Assembly (NCBI GenBank): GCA_003604985.1
Contig: QZIW01000073.1
Location: 1-52,632 of the forward strand
DNA length: 52,632 nucleotides
Reading direction: 5' to 3'
Source of the DNA: Ammonifex sp.
GTDB taxonomy: Bacteria > Bacillota > Desulfotomaculia > Desulfotomaculales > Ammonificaceae
Positions 23,823-32,872 of this stretch are shown here, piece after piece (the first letter of the stretch is position 1; each line of letters opens with the position of its first letter). The notes beneath the pieces are model-generated. The model did not search any database and was not told where the DNA came from. It saw only the letters and a program-made list of their open reading frames with translations. A program made the translations under genes and the position numbers.

Positions 23823-24290
23823 ATGATTAAGCTCACGAGACATAATCAAATTCTTCAGATAATAAGCGACCGGGTTGTGAAAAGCCAACGTGACCTGGTG
23901 AAAGCCCTGTCGGAATCCGGTTTAAAGGTTACGCAGGCTACCGTATCCCGCGACATAAGAGAATTGGGGCTGATAAAAGTATCGTCTAAGAAGGGTATCC
24001 GTTATGTAACTCCGGAATCCCGGGTCAAGAATGTCAGAGAGGACGACCGTCTGCGGCGCCTGGTACGTAATGCCGTTACCCAGCTGGAAGACAGCCAGAA
24101 CCTGGTGGTGGTTAAAACATTACCAGGGGCGGCTCAGGGTGTCGCCTCCGCCATCGATCAGGCAAATTGGCCGGGGGTGATAGGAACGGTAGCCGGCGAC
24201 GATACGATCCTGGTGGTGGTAAAATCAAGCGTTAAGGCAACGGCGGTACGACAGCGTTTGAACAGGCTGATCTTCGGCGAAAAGGGTTAA
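23823..24290 (+). CDS. argR: Arginine repressor ArgR/AhrC
   Basis: This is the arginine-responsive hexameric repressor. It has 155 residues, with an N-terminal winged helix (RHNQILQIISDRVVKSQRDLVKALSESG, VTQATVSRDIRELGLIKV) and a C-terminal oligomerisation/arginine-binding domain containing TLPGAAQGVASAIDQANWPGVIGTVAGDDTILVV, the usual GDDTIL motif. A strong SD (AAGGAGTGAGG) precedes the ATG. It is followed almost directly by recN, the conserved Firmicute order. Confidence 0.96.
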   Translation: MIKLTRHNQILQIISDRVVKSQRDLVKALSESGLKVTQATVSRDIRELGLIKVSSKKGIRYVTPESRVKNVREDDRLRRLVRNAVTQLEDSQNLVVVKTLPGAAQGVASAIDQANWPGVIGTVAGDDTILVVVKSSVKATAVRQRLNRLIFGEKG

Positions 24291-24291
24291 G

Positions 24292-25944
24292 ATGCTGCAC
24301 ACGCTGACCATTAAGAATTTTGCCTTAATCGAGGATCTGACCCTCGAATTTGACCGGGGGCTAAACGTTTTAACCGGTGAAACAGGCGCCGGCAAGTCAA
24401 TAATCCTTGCAGCCCTCGAACTCGCCCTCGGTGAAAGAGCAACGGTTGACCGCATACGAACCGGCGCCGGAAAGGCGGTGGTCGAAGCAGTTTTTACGGT
24501 AAGTGAAGTTCCCGCCTGCCTGAAGGCGGCCGGCATCGAAGCAGATGAAGGGTGCCTCGCTTTTCGCAGGGAACTTTATCACCAGGGAAGGAGTACCTGC
24601 AGGATAAACGGTCAGACGGTTTCACTTGCCCTGTGCAGGGAAGCGGGCGAACAATTAATCGACTTTTTAGTTCAGGGCGAACACCGGGAGATTTACCTGT
24701 CGGGCAAGCAGGGGGAGATGTTGGACGCATTCGCCGGACTTACCACTGCGAGGCTGGAGCTTACAAAACTCTATCGCCGCTGGGCAAAAGCGAAAGAAGA
24801 CGCGGCGTACCAGGCGAGAATCCACGGCGAACGGCTCAGGCGCGCCGATACACTACGTTACCAGATCGCGGAAATCGACCGGGCAGCGTTCCGGGAAGGC
24901 GAGGTTGAAGAACTCCTGCTGGAAAAAGAGTGGCTCCGGAATGCGGAGCGGATTGTGGAAAAAGCGGTTAAGGGCGGAGCGTTGCTGGCCGGTCAGGAGC
25001 ATTCCGCGGCAGACATGATAGGGGAAGCGGCCGTAATCTTAGAGGAGATTGCCGGGTACAAGGGTTCGTTTAAACCGTACGCCGAAGGGCTAACAACGGC
25101 AACGCACTTGATAAAAGAGGCGGCCAGAGAGTTGGAGAGACTGGTGGACCGGACGGAATACGAGCCGCAGCGGATAGATGCGGTGGAAAAAAGATTGGAA
25201 CTCTTTGAGAATTTGCGGCGCAAGTATGGTAATACGGTCAAGGACATTGTTGACTACCGTGAAGAAGCAGCGCGTGAACTTCTGGTATTGGATCAGGAAG
25301 AAAAAGACGCGCTTCATTTGGAAACGGAAGTGGAAAGTTTAAGGTCGGAATGGGAGGTCCGCGCCAACGAGATTCGGCTCGCGCGCAAGAAATCTGCCCT
25401 GCGTCTCGAGAAAGAGATCGTAAATGAACTGGGAAGCCTGGGCATGGAGAGGACCTTGTTCCAAGTGGTTCTCAGGCCCCTTAAAGATACCCCCAACCAA
25501 CACGGCTTGGATGAAGTGGAGTTTAATTTTACCCCCAACCCGGGAGAACCGCTGAAACCCCTCACAAATACGGCTTCGGGCGGGGAAGCGGCACGCACGG
25601 CTTTTGCGCTCAAAGTGCTTACCGCCGCCAACGACCTGGTGGAAACGTTGTTCCTTGACGAGGTTGACACGGGAATCAGCGGGAAGGCGCTTGAAGCCGT
25701 TGCCGCCAGGATAGAGCATATCGCGCAACACAGGCAGGTACTCTGCATCACCCATCAGGCACTTATTGCCGCACGCGCTAATGTCCATCACCTGATTGTT
25801 AAACGGTTCGAAGAGGGCCGTTCTGTAATCGAGGTACTTCCCCTCAAGGAGGAAGAGGACAGAATAAGGGAATTGGTCCGGCTTGTTGGCGGTGATCCCG
25901 AAACAGCCCGCGAGCATGCGGGGAGGCTCCTGAAAAGCGGATAG
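24292..25944 (+). CDS. recN: DNA repair protein RecN
   Basis: RecN is an SMC-like ATPase acting early in double-strand break repair. The 550 residues have an N-terminal Walker A (LTGETGAGKSIILAALELALG), a long alpha-helical central region rich in Glu/Arg/Leu (coiled coil, about 150-380), then the signature NTASGGEAARTAFALKVL and Walker B ETLFLDEVDTGISGKALEAV with a D-loop and the ITHQ switch. It starts one base after the argR stop. In sporulating Firmicutes spoIVB and spo0A follow, as here. Confidence 0.96.
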   Translation: MLHTLTIKNFALIEDLTLEFDRGLNVLTGETGAGKSIILAALELALGERATVDRIRTGAGKAVVEAVFTVSEVPACLKAAGIEADEGCLAFRRELYHQGRSTCRINGQTVSLALCREAGEQLIDFLVQGEHREIYLSGKQGEMLDAFAGLTTARLELTKLYRRWAKAKEDAAYQARIHGERLRRADTLRYQIAEIDRAAFREGEVEELLLEKEWLRNAERIVEKAVKGGALLAGQEHSAADMIGEAAVILEEIAGYKGSFKPYAEGLTTATHLIKEAARELERLVDRTEYEPQRIDAVEKRLELFENLRRKYGNTVKDIVDYREEAARELLVLDQEEKDALHLETEVESLRSEWEVRANEIRLARKKSALRLEKEIVNELGSLGMERTLFQVVLRPLKDTPNQHGLDEVEFNFTPNPGEPLKPLTNTASGGEAARTAFALKVLTAANDLVETLFLDEVDTGISGKALEAVAARIEHIAQHRQVLCITHQALIAARANVHHLIVKRFEEGRSVIEVLPLKEEEDRIRELVRLVGGDPETAREHAGRLLKSG

Positions 25945-25984
25945 TTTTCTGGATTCCTTGCCATTTTTATTTGGGCATAAAGGC

Positions 25985-26024
25985 GGGTTCTGCCGGGCAT
26001 TTTAAATGCCCGGAGGGAGAACCC
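25985..26024 (+). promoter_or_regulatory. Hairpin that includes the spoIVB ribosome binding site
   Basis: GGGTTCT pairs with AGAACCC, and inside it CCGGGCATTT pairs with AAATGCCCGG around a single T (perfect 21-nt palindrome, 25993-26013). The SD GGAGGGAG (26012-26019) lies in the 3' arm and internal loop, so the fold would hide it. No T tract follows, so it is not a normal terminator. Confidence 0.5.
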
Positions 26025-26026
26025 GA

Positions 26027-27376
26027 TTGTTGCATAAAATGCGCCGCCCGGCGGCATTATCTTTTTTACTCCTTTTCCTTACAGCCACTTATGTTATCGC
26101 TGCATTTTGTCCGGTGCAACAAAATTTTGCCGTGGGGGAATTCTTCAATTTAAGAGAGTCATTCCCGCACTTTTTACACAAGCACCTTTCACTCAGCGCG
26201 GACCTTCCCAACCTTCCCCGCAGCCGCTGCCCGGAGTTTTCCGGGCAATTTCAAATGTCGACGCCGGGCAGGTTCCGTACACGGGTGACTTTGAACGGCA
26301 TAGTCCCGCTCCGTACCGTGATCGTGAATGTTCAGCCCGTACTGGAGGTATACCCGGGCGGCCAGGCAATAGGAGTACTAATGCACGCCCGGGGGGTAAT
26401 AATTGTTGATCACATACAGGTTACATGCGAAGATGGTCACACACGAAGCCCGGCAGCGCAAGCGGGTTTATCTGCCGGGGATGTCATTATCACAATTAAT
26501 GGCCGCCCGGCCGCCAACGAACACACAGTTAAGGAAGCGGTAGAACAGGCGGGCAGGGAAGGACGCCCTGTCGTGCTTGAGGTCAAGCGGAACGGCAAAT
26601 CAATGTATTTTTCGGTGATGCCGGTTTTTTGCCGGTCATCACGGTGTTATCGTATTGGACTGCTGATACGGGACTCTACAGCCGGTGTCGGCACGCTTAC
26701 TTTTTATCATCCCGCGACCCGGATGTATGGGGCACTGGGACACGTCGTAACCGAGGCCGCCAACATGGGACCGGTTGAATTGTCCGAAGGCCGTATAATC
26801 GAGGCATTCATTCAAGGCGTAAGGCCCGGGCAGCGCGGGAGGCCCGGAGAAAAAGTAGGGGTTTTCACGCAGACTTCGTCGTTATCAGGTTCAATCCAGA
26901 TTAACACGCCATACGGTATTTTCGGGAAATTGGAAAGACTGCCCGCTAACCCGCTGTGTCCCGAACCTATTCCGGTGGCCCTGGCGCACCAGGTCAAGCC
27001 GGGAGGCGCTGTAATGCTTACGGTGGTAAACGGGAAGATGCTCGAGCAGTTTGAAATTGAGATTACCAGGGTTAACATCGCCGGCCAAACCGGCAGAAAG
27101 GACGTAATTATTAAGGTAACCGACCCGCGGTTGCTCGGATCTACCGGGGGAATCATCCAGGGGATGAGCGGCAGCCCCATCATTCAGAAGGGTAAGCTTG
27201 TGGCAGCCGTAACGCACGTTTTCATAAGCAGCCCGGAGAGGGGATACGGTGTCTTTGCCGAGCGCATGGTGAGGGAATGCGGTTTATTATCCGAGAAAAA
27301 GGATGGCAAGCTATACGGCCTGTACAGAGATGTTTCGTCAAAAGTGTGTTGTAAAATACGAAAACGGCTCGTTTAA
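26027..27376 (+). CDS. spoIVB: SpoIVB signalling serine peptidase
   Basis: SpoIVB is made in the forespore and, after secretion, cleaves SpoIVFA so that pro-sigma-K is activated in the mother cell. The TTG at 26027 is favoured over the track ATG because the SD GGAGGGAG lies 7 nt before it and the protein then opens with a signal anchor (MLHKMRRPAALSFLLLFLTAT). A PDZ domain follows (SPAAQAGLSAGDVIITINGRPA), then the S55 peptidase with the His segment ALGHVVTEAAN and the catalytic Ser in GMSGSPIIQKGKLVAAVTHVF. Length (449 residues) is typical. It lies between recN and spo0A, the standard order. Confidence 0.95.
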   Translation: MLHKMRRPAALSFLLLFLTATYVIAAFCPVQQNFAVGEFFNLRESFPHFLHKHLSLSADLPNLPRSRCPEFSGQFQMSTPGRFRTRVTLNGIVPLRTVIVNVQPVLEVYPGGQAIGVLMHARGVIIVDHIQVTCEDGHTRSPAAQAGLSAGDVIITINGRPAANEHTVKEAVEQAGREGRPVVLEVKRNGKSMYFSVMPVFCRSSRCYRIGLLIRDSTAGVGTLTFYHPATRMYGALGHVVTEAANMGPVELSEGRIIEAFIQGVRPGQRGRPGEKVGVFTQTSSLSGSIQINTPYGIFGKLERLPANPLCPEPIPVALAHQVKPGGAVMLTVVNGKMLEQFEIEITRVNIAGQTGRKDVIIKVTDPRLLGSTGGIIQGMSGSPIIQKGKLVAAVTHVFISSPERGYGVFAERMVRECGLLSEKKDGKLYGLYRDVSSKVCCKIRKRLV

Positions 27377-27426
27377 ACATAAAAAAGGGGAAGTTTACCA
27401 TATTTAAAGTTTTTTAAAGGTTGCAG

Positions 27427-27455
27427 GAAGGAAAATTTTTGGCAGCGGCGAAACG
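27427..27455 (+). promoter_or_regulatory. Possible sigma-H promoter of spo0A
   Basis: GAAGGAAAA and GGCGAAACG are 11 bp apart. The first fully matches the sigma-H -35 consensus (RNAGGAWWW) and the second matches the RNNGAA part of the -10 element but not its last three bases. In Bacillus spo0A is driven partly by sigma-H, so the placement is sensible; the match is incomplete. Confidence 0.35.
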
Positions 27456-27513
27456 TTTAGTTATCAATTAGTTAAAAGTACGGGAGAGGCTAAGCAAAAG
27501 GGGGGAAATCGCA

Positions 27514-28287
27514 TTGATAGGTAAGACGGTAAGAGTACTTATTGCCGATGATAACAAGGAATTTTGTGAGCTTCTAAAGGATTTCTTAAACCAACAACCT
27601 GACTTTGAGCTAGTGGGTGTTGCTTATAACGGGCTTGAGGCCGTTGAGGTCATTGAGGAAACCCGGCCGGACGTGGTGATCCTGGACATAATCATGCCTC
27701 ACCTTGATGGCATAGGTGTACTGGAGAAGTTCGTGGGGAACACGCTCCCTTACCGCCCGAAATTCATCGTCCTCACAGCTTTGGGGCAGGAAGCCATTAC
27801 GCAAAGGGCTGTAGAGTTGGGAGCCGATTACTACGTGGTCAAACCGTTTAACTTCTCTGTACTGGCGAGCAGGATCCGGCAACTCGGCGACGGTTCGGCC
27901 ACAAAGACTCCTTTCGTTGTGCCCTCAAAACCGCGGAACCTGGACATGGCGGTTACGAATATTATCCATGAAATAGGAGTTCCGGCCCATATTAAAGGGT
28001 ACCATTACTTGCGTGACGCAATCTTAATGGTGGTTGATGAGATCAACTTGCTGGGCGGCATAACAAAGGAGCTTTATCCGATGATTGCCCAGAAATATAA
28101 CACAACTCCGAGCAGGGTGGAACGGGCCATCAGGCACGCGATCGAACTGGCATGGGACAGGGGTAATGTAGACGCCATCTCCAAGTTTTTTGGCTACACC
28201 GTTAACATGGCAAAGGGGAAACCCACAAATTCGGAGTTTATCGCGATGATTGCAGACAAACTACGCCTCGAAACGAGGGTGAGTTGA
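27514..28287 (+). CDS. spo0A: Sporulation master regulator Spo0A
   Basis: Spo0A is the phosphorelay response regulator that commits cells to sporulation. The 257 residues have a receiver domain with the acidic pocket (IADDNKEF), the phosphorylated Asp in [13 protein letters not shown], the Thr (FIVLTALG) and the Lys (YYVVKPFNF), then the Spo0A-specific effector domain with [18 protein letters not shown] and the recognition helix [18 protein letters not shown]. The start is a TTG behind AAAGGGGGGAAA. A strong terminator follows, so it ends its transcript. Confidence 0.98.
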   Translation: MIGKTVRVLIADDNKEFCELLKDFLNQQPDFELVGVAYNGLEAVEVIEETRPDVVILDIIMPHLDGIGVLEKFVGNTLPYRPKFIVLTALGQEAITQRAVELGADYYVVKPFNFSVLASRIRQLGDGSATKTPFVVPSKPRNLDMAVTNIIHEIGVPAHIKGYHYLRDAILMVVDEINLLGGITKELYPMIAQKYNTTPSRVERAIRHAIELAWDRGNVDAISKFFGYTVNMAKGKPTNSEFIAMIADKLRLETRVS

Positions 28288-28315
28288 GAGGCCTGACCAA
28301 CCGGTCAGGTCTCTT
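28286..28315 (+). terminator. Intrinsic terminator after spo0A
   Basis: A 13-bp stem with one G-T pair is built around CCTGACC/GGTCAGG with an AACC loop and GAG/CTC at the base, followed by TTTACTT. It begins at the spo0A stop codon. Confidence 0.75.
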
Positions 28316-28440
28316 TACTTGTACATAAACAATAACATGGGGGTATAGTAATTAGAGGGGAGTTCACAGGTAATCGTCCTTGACTTGTTCGCAGAAATTA
28401 ATATACTGGTCATGGGCAACAGTAATAAGGCGGCGATGTG

Positions 28441-29559
28441 ATGGTCGTAAAAGGTCGGGTACGTGTTGACCGGCGAACAAAGAAACTCATCCAGCGCCTC
28501 CAACCTAACGAGATAGCAATCATTAGCCACAGCGGGATTGATAAGCTTGCAGCGCAAGGGCTCATTGGGGCACGCTGCAAACTTGTTCTTAACGCCGAAT
28601 GCTCGATTTCGCCTGATTACCCTAATGAAGGCCCTCTAATGCTCGTTAAGGCGGGAGTGCCTGTTATCGACAACCTCGGGCCTGAAATCATGTCTGTTCC
28701 CGAGGGTTCCGAAGTTGAAGTAATCGGTGATACCGTCTATGTAAAAAACAGTTTTGTCGCCCGCGGCGATTTCCTTGACGAAGAGAAGGTGATTACCGCC
28801 ATGGAGGCGGTAAGGAGTCGCCTCGGTGAAGTGCTCACCTCTTTTGTGGACAACACACTGGCTTACGCCCGGAGCGAAATCAGCCTCGTAGCTCAGGAGA
28901 TCCCCATGCCCCCTCTTAAAACGAAACTGCGCGGGAAGCACGTCTTAATCGTTGTCCGCGGTTTTGACTACAAAGAGGATCTGAGAGCAGTCAAATCCTA
29001 CATAAACGAGATGCGCCCTGTTCTGGTGGGCGTTGACGGCGGTGCCGACGCTCTGTTGGAATTCGGGTACCGTTCGGACATTGTTGTCGGTGATATGGAC
29101 AGTGTCAGCGATACTGCTCTCAAACAAGCCCGGGAGATTGTGGTTCATGCTTACCCCAACGGTGATGCACCGGGCTTGAAGAGGGTCAAGGAATTGGGAT
29201 TGTCGGCCTTTACGCTGCCGTTGTCAGGCACCAGCGAAGATGTCGCCATGCTCCTCGCCTTTGAAAAAGGTGCGGGCCTTATCGTTGCCGTCGGCACTCA
29301 TTCAAACGTTCTTGACTTTTTAGAAAAAGGACGGCGCGGTATGGGAAGCACATTCCTCGTGAGGTTAAAAGTAGGATCCATACTGGTTGACGCCAAGGGG
29401 GTCTCCAGACTTTATCGCAACAAGGTCAAGGGGCGCTATCTCGCCCAGGTGATCGCTGCGGCGCTGCTTCCGTTCGCGGCGGTGGCTATCATCTCTCCAC
29501 CGATAAGGCAACTTATGAGGCTGGTGTTTATTCAATTCCGGATGTTTTTAGGACTATAA
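28441..29559 (+). CDS. steA: SteA-like putative cytokinetic ring protein (thiamine pyrophosphokinase-like fold)
   Basis: This 372-residue protein matches the SteA family, defined in Corynebacterium, where SteA and SteB act together in septum formation and cell separation. The N-terminal part carries AIISHSGIDKLAAQGLIGARCKLVLNAE; the middle is the thiamine-pyrophosphokinase-like catalytic fold (PVLVGVDGGADALLEFGY, DIVVGDMDSVSD, LSGTSEDVAMLLAFEKGA); the C terminus has one membrane span (VIAAALLPFAAVAIISPP). It is not expected to make thiamine diphosphate. The ATG at 28441 or the GTG just before it is the start. steB follows 18 bases later. Confidence 0.85.
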   Translation: MVVKGRVRVDRRTKKLIQRLQPNEIAIISHSGIDKLAAQGLIGARCKLVLNAECSISPDYPNEGPLMLVKAGVPVIDNLGPEIMSVPEGSEVEVIGDTVYVKNSFVARGDFLDEEKVITAMEAVRSRLGEVLTSFVDNTLAYARSEISLVAQEIPMPPLKTKLRGKHVLIVVRGFDYKEDLRAVKSYINEMRPVLVGVDGGADALLEFGYRSDIVVGDMDSVSDTALKQAREIVVHAYPNGDAPGLKRVKELGLSAFTLPLSGTSEDVAMLLAFEKGAGLIVAVGTHSNVLDFLEKGRRGMGSTFLVRLKVGSILVDAKGVSRLYRNKVKGRYLAQVIAAALLPFAAVAIISPPIRQLMRLVFIQFRMFLGL

Positions 29560-29577
29560 AAAAGGAGAACAGTTAAC

Positions 29578-30468
29578 ATGATTATGGACATCCGCTACCA
29601 CATCATAACGCTGGTCGCGGTTTTCTTAATGTTGGGACTTGGAATCCTCATCGGCACGACAATGGTAGGAAGTGACGCCATATTAAAACAACAGGGGCAG
29701 CTTGCGGAACGCATTGAAAAGCAGTTCAACGACTTGCGTAGTGAAAACGAAAAGGTCCGGCAGCGCATCGAGCAGGTGGAGGCTGAAAACGGCGTACTCC
29801 GTACGTTTGCGGAAGAAATCGTCCCCTTTGCCACCGCAGGCCGGTTGCAGGGACTTCGGATTGGTCTTTTTGAAGCGGGCGGACCGGCGCCTCAAGAGTT
29901 GCTGAACGAACTTAGGGTGGCGGGAGCCGAGGTGGAACCGGTAATAACCTTTGTGAACGGTTTGGACCTTGCGTCCTCCTACGAAAAACTACGCCAGGAT
30001 TTCGGCTGGCCTGATAAAAAGCCGGAGGACTTGAGCGCGCGCCTCGCTCATGAAATAAGCCGCGCCGTAGCGACCGGCCAGAATCCCTCTCTGATAAGTT
30101 ATTTACAAGAGGAAGGCCTTCTAACCGTGAGCGGCAACTGCAATAAACCGGTTAACGCCGTGATTCTGGTTGGCGGCACCGAAGGGGCGGAAAACGGACG
30201 CATTTCGCGTGTTGACCTTAATTTAATCGACGGCATCATAGAGGAAGGCATCGAGATCGTGGGGGTCGAGGAGAGCACAGGCAGCGGCGACAGTATTAAA
30301 GAATACCAGCGGAGGAAAATTAGTACTGTCGACAATGTCGATACGCCTTGGGGACGCGTTGCGTTGGTCCTGGCTCTGTCGGGCCAACCGGGTAAGTACG
30401 GCACCAAACCTACGGCCAAACAACTCCTGCCGACTCATTCCACCGTTGGCGTAAACAAACCGGTTTAA
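29578..30468 (+). CDS. steB: SteB/MctB-like protein (copper transporter family, DUF3186)
   Basis: This family is named after mycobacterial MctB (copper transporter) but includes SteB, the partner of SteA. The 296 residues start with one membrane span (YHIITLVAVFLMLGLGILIGTTMV), then a coiled coil (about 38-75, QGQLAERIEKQFNDLRSENEKVRQRIEQVEAENGVL) and an extracytoplasmic domain. No obvious metal-binding cysteine cluster is present. The strong SD (AAAAGGAGAAC) and close spacing to steA suggest coupled expression. Because of this pairing, division rather than copper export is the likelier role. Confidence 0.85.
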   Translation: MIMDIRYHIITLVAVFLMLGLGILIGTTMVGSDAILKQQGQLAERIEKQFNDLRSENEKVRQRIEQVEAENGVLRTFAEEIVPFATAGRLQGLRIGLFEAGGPAPQELLNELRVAGAEVEPVITFVNGLDLASSYEKLRQDFGWPDKKPEDLSARLAHEISRAVATGQNPSLISYLQEEGLLTVSGNCNKPVNAVILVGGTEGAENGRISRVDLNLIDGIIEEGIEIVGVEESTGSGDSIKEYQRRKISTVDNVDTPWGRVALVLALSGQPGKYGTKPTAKQLLPTHSTVGVNKPV

Positions 30469-30510
30469 AGCGCCCCAAGCCCAACATAAAATTCATGCGG
30501 CGGTGCGATC

Positions 30511-31206
30511 ATGAAAACCGTTTCGGTGGTTATTCCGGCCTACAACGAAGCTTGTAACATAACGAAAGTCGTCGAGTCGGTAAGGCAAATACCCGAGGTG
30601 TCAGAAGTCATCGTCGTCGACGACGCCTCCTCCGACGAAACTTCAACCATAGCCATCAAAGCGGGAGCAAAGGTGATCTGCCTTCCGGTCAACAGCGGCA
30701 AAGGGGAAGCGGTGAGGCAAGGAATAGCAGTAGCCGCCGGGGACGTGGTGGTGCTTCTCGATGCCGATCTGGGCGAAAGCGCCGCGCACGCACGCGCGCT
30801 CATTCTTCCCGTGCTTAGTGGCGAAGCCGATATGACGGTGGCGCGCTTTCCTTCCCCCCGCAAAAAAGGGGGGTTCGGTCTCGTGCGGGGGCTTGCTCGC
30901 GCGGGGATCCGGTACTTCACCGGGCTGGAGGTTACCGCGCCTCTTTCCGGTCAGAGGGCCATTTCCAGGGACGCACTTCACGCCGTGCAGCCTCTCGCGC
31001 GAGGGTTTGGTGTTGAAGTGGCCCTTACCATAAAGGCGGCGCGAAGAGGGTACAGCATACGCGAAGTGCCCGTGTCCATGAGCCACCGTGAAACCGGAAG
31101 AGATTTACGCGGCTTTCTCCACCGGGGCCGTCAATTCCGCGATGTGCTCTTCACACTTGGCCGGCTTTATTACGAATACCGGTTTTGCAGCAAGGTGGCG
31201 GATTAA
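30511..31206 (+). CDS. Family 2 glycosyltransferase (DPM1-like)
   Basis: This GT-A fold enzyme of 231 residues would transfer a sugar from a nucleotide donor to a lipid or polysaccharide acceptor. Markers are VVIPAYNEACNITKVVESVR, VVDDASSDET, VNSGKGEAVRQGI, the DxD-type VLLDADLGE and a closing SHRETGRDLRGFLHRGRQFRDVL. It has no membrane span. It overlaps nothing, but the next gene starts directly after its stop, so the pair probably works on one envelope glycan or glycolipid. Donor and acceptor are unknown. Confidence 0.85.
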   Translation: MKTVSVVIPAYNEACNITKVVESVRQIPEVSEVIVVDDASSDETSTIAIKAGAKVICLPVNSGKGEAVRQGIAVAAGDVVVLLDADLGESAAHARALILPVLSGEADMTVARFPSPRKKGGFGLVRGLARAGIRYFTGLEVTAPLSGQRAISRDALHAVQPLARGFGVEVALTIKAARRGYSIREVPVSMSHRETGRDLRGFLHRGRQFRDVLFTLGRLYYEYRFCSKVAD

Positions 31207-32037
31207 ATGGAGTTTTTCCTCGTAGCCCTTGCGGTTTTTCTCTTTTGTTTCATTCTCACCAGGGTCATCCTCCGACCTTTGCTGGCACTTCTGCGAACGC
31301 CGTGGTCAATGCGTCCGAATTACAAGGGAAAGGAGATCCCGGTAGGAGCGGGTGCGGTTTTCCTTTTGGCACTCTTGCCTACTGCTTTCCTGGGATTTGT
31401 CGCCGCACCGGGTTATCTCGACGACAGACTAGTCTTAAGTTTTTTGTTTTTAATGGCTGTGACCACTCTGGTCGGCATCATCGATGACGTTTTGGGTGCC
31501 CGCAAAGTCACCGGCCTGAAAGGGCATTTCGGCCGGCTGCTGCGGGGAGAATTGACAACCGGCGGACTTAAGGCGCTCGCTATCGCTTTGGGCAGCCTTG
31601 TCGTCTTTGCCGGTACGGTTGATATTTGGGAAGCACTCCTCAACGCTACGCTGGTGTCTCTGTTCGTGAATGCGTTGAACATGTTCGATCTCCGCCCCGG
31701 CCGCGCCGGCAAAGTCTTTCTGGTAACCGCTTTAGCGGTGACGTTGGCGGCATGGAAAGAGCAAAATCTGGTGCCCATGTGGGCCGTCGGCGGTTCTCTT
31801 CTGGCTCTCTTTCCCCTGGACTTACGGGCGAAAGCCATGATGGGTGACGCGGGCGCCAATACTCTGGGTGCGGCACTGGGTCTCACCATTGCCTGGACCG
31901 TCGGCATCAATACCCGGCTTGGGATATTGGCCGCTTTGCTCATCCTGCATTTGTTGGCTGAGCGGTATTCTTTCACTAAAATCATTGCCGGTAACCGCAT
32001 CCTTAATTTCTTGGATCTACTTGGCCGGCGAGAATAG
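31207..32037 (+). CDS. MraY/WecA-like glycosyltransferase family 4 protein
   Basis: This polytopic membrane protein of 276 residues has about eight to nine hydrophobic segments. Family landmarks are the acidic pair in VGIIDDVLGARKVTGLKGHFGRLLRG, NALNMFDLRPGRAG and MMGDAGANTLGAALG. The family moves sugar-1-phosphate onto undecaprenyl phosphate. Compared with classical members (NxxNLxDGxDG) the central motif reads NALNMFDLRPGRAG, so substrate use may differ. It starts one base after the GT2 stop and forms the fourth gene of the steA cluster. Confidence 0.8.
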   Translation: MEFFLVALAVFLFCFILTRVILRPLLALLRTPWSMRPNYKGKEIPVGAGAVFLLALLPTAFLGFVAAPGYLDDRLVLSFLFLMAVTTLVGIIDDVLGARKVTGLKGHFGRLLRGELTTGGLKALAIALGSLVVFAGTVDIWEALLNATLVSLFVNALNMFDLRPGRAGKVFLVTALAVTLAAWKEQNLVPMWAVGGSLLALFPLDLRAKAMMGDAGANTLGAALGLTIAWTVGINTRLGILAALLILHLLAERYSFTKIIAGNRILNFLDLLGRRE

Positions 32038-32075
32038 AAGCAGGATTTTTTGCGTATGATGCCGAAAGAATTACC

Positions 32076-32753
32076 GTGACGTTAGCAAAAAACATCAAAC
32101 GAGTAAATATTTTTCTTGGACCTTTGGGCAGCGGAAAAACGGCTGTAGCCCTTAACTCGGCCCTGCATTTGGCCGCGAACGGGGAAGAGAGCGTCCTTGT
32201 CGACCTCGACATCATCAACCCTTACTTCCGGTCCCGCTCGGTACGGAAAGAGTTTGCAGGCTATGGTATAGAAGTCATCTGCCCCCCGGAAAGGATTGCC
32301 CGGGGGGATTTACCGGCTTTGCCCGGAGCCGTCCGTGGCGCTTTGGTTTCAAACAGGCGTGTCATTTTCGACGTAGGCGGCGATTCCGCCGGCGCTACGG
32401 TCCTTGGCTGCTATCAACCGTATTTGCCGAAGGGGGAATACCGTCTTTTTTTTGTTGTTAATACCCGGAGGCCCTTTATGCGGACGGTGGAAGAAATTGC
32501 GGCAACGGCGAGGGAAATAGAGACCGCGGCCCGGACCAAAATCGACTTTATAGTGAACAACACGAACCTCGGCCGACAAACAAGCGTCGCCCACGTCCGG
32601 GAAGGACTAAAAATCACCAGAGCGGCGGCCGCACGCCTGAACATCAGCGTTGCCTTCAGCAGCGTGTTGGATGACCTGAGTGAACCCGCGAAGAACCAAA
32701 TCGACGGTCAGATGCTGCCGCTTAGAATGTTTTTGAACCCGCCGTGGGATTGA
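32076..32753 (+). CDS. P-loop ATPase of unknown role
   Basis: This 225-residue protein has a Walker A (FLGPLGSGKTAVALNSAL) and a SIMIBI/MinD-like continuation with VLVDLDIINPYFRSRSVRKEF, VIFDVGGDSAG and LFFVVNTRRPFMR. It carries no other domain. Members of the MinD/CooC group switch a partner or load a metal. It is encoded 119 bases upstream of the ferredoxin gene of the 2-oxoacid oxidoreductase, but nothing proves a functional link. A GTG start with a weak SD is used. Confidence 0.75.
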   Translation: MTLAKNIKRVNIFLGPLGSGKTAVALNSALHLAANGEESVLVDLDIINPYFRSRSVRKEFAGYGIEVICPPERIARGDLPALPGAVRGALVSNRRVIFDVGGDSAGATVLGCYQPYLPKGEYRLFFVVNTRRPFMRTVEEIAATAREIETAARTKIDFIVNNTNLGRQTSVAHVREGLKITRAAAARLNISVAFSSVLDDLSEPAKNQIDGQMLPLRMFLNPPWD

Positions 32754-32872
32754 ACTTTTACCGCCGGAAGTTCGGCGTGCTTGAAAACATCCACGGCACC
32801 GGACCCAACCGGCGGCGGGTAGGGTTATCAATATGCGTGAACCTTACATTTAACGGTCATCGGAGGAGTTGT

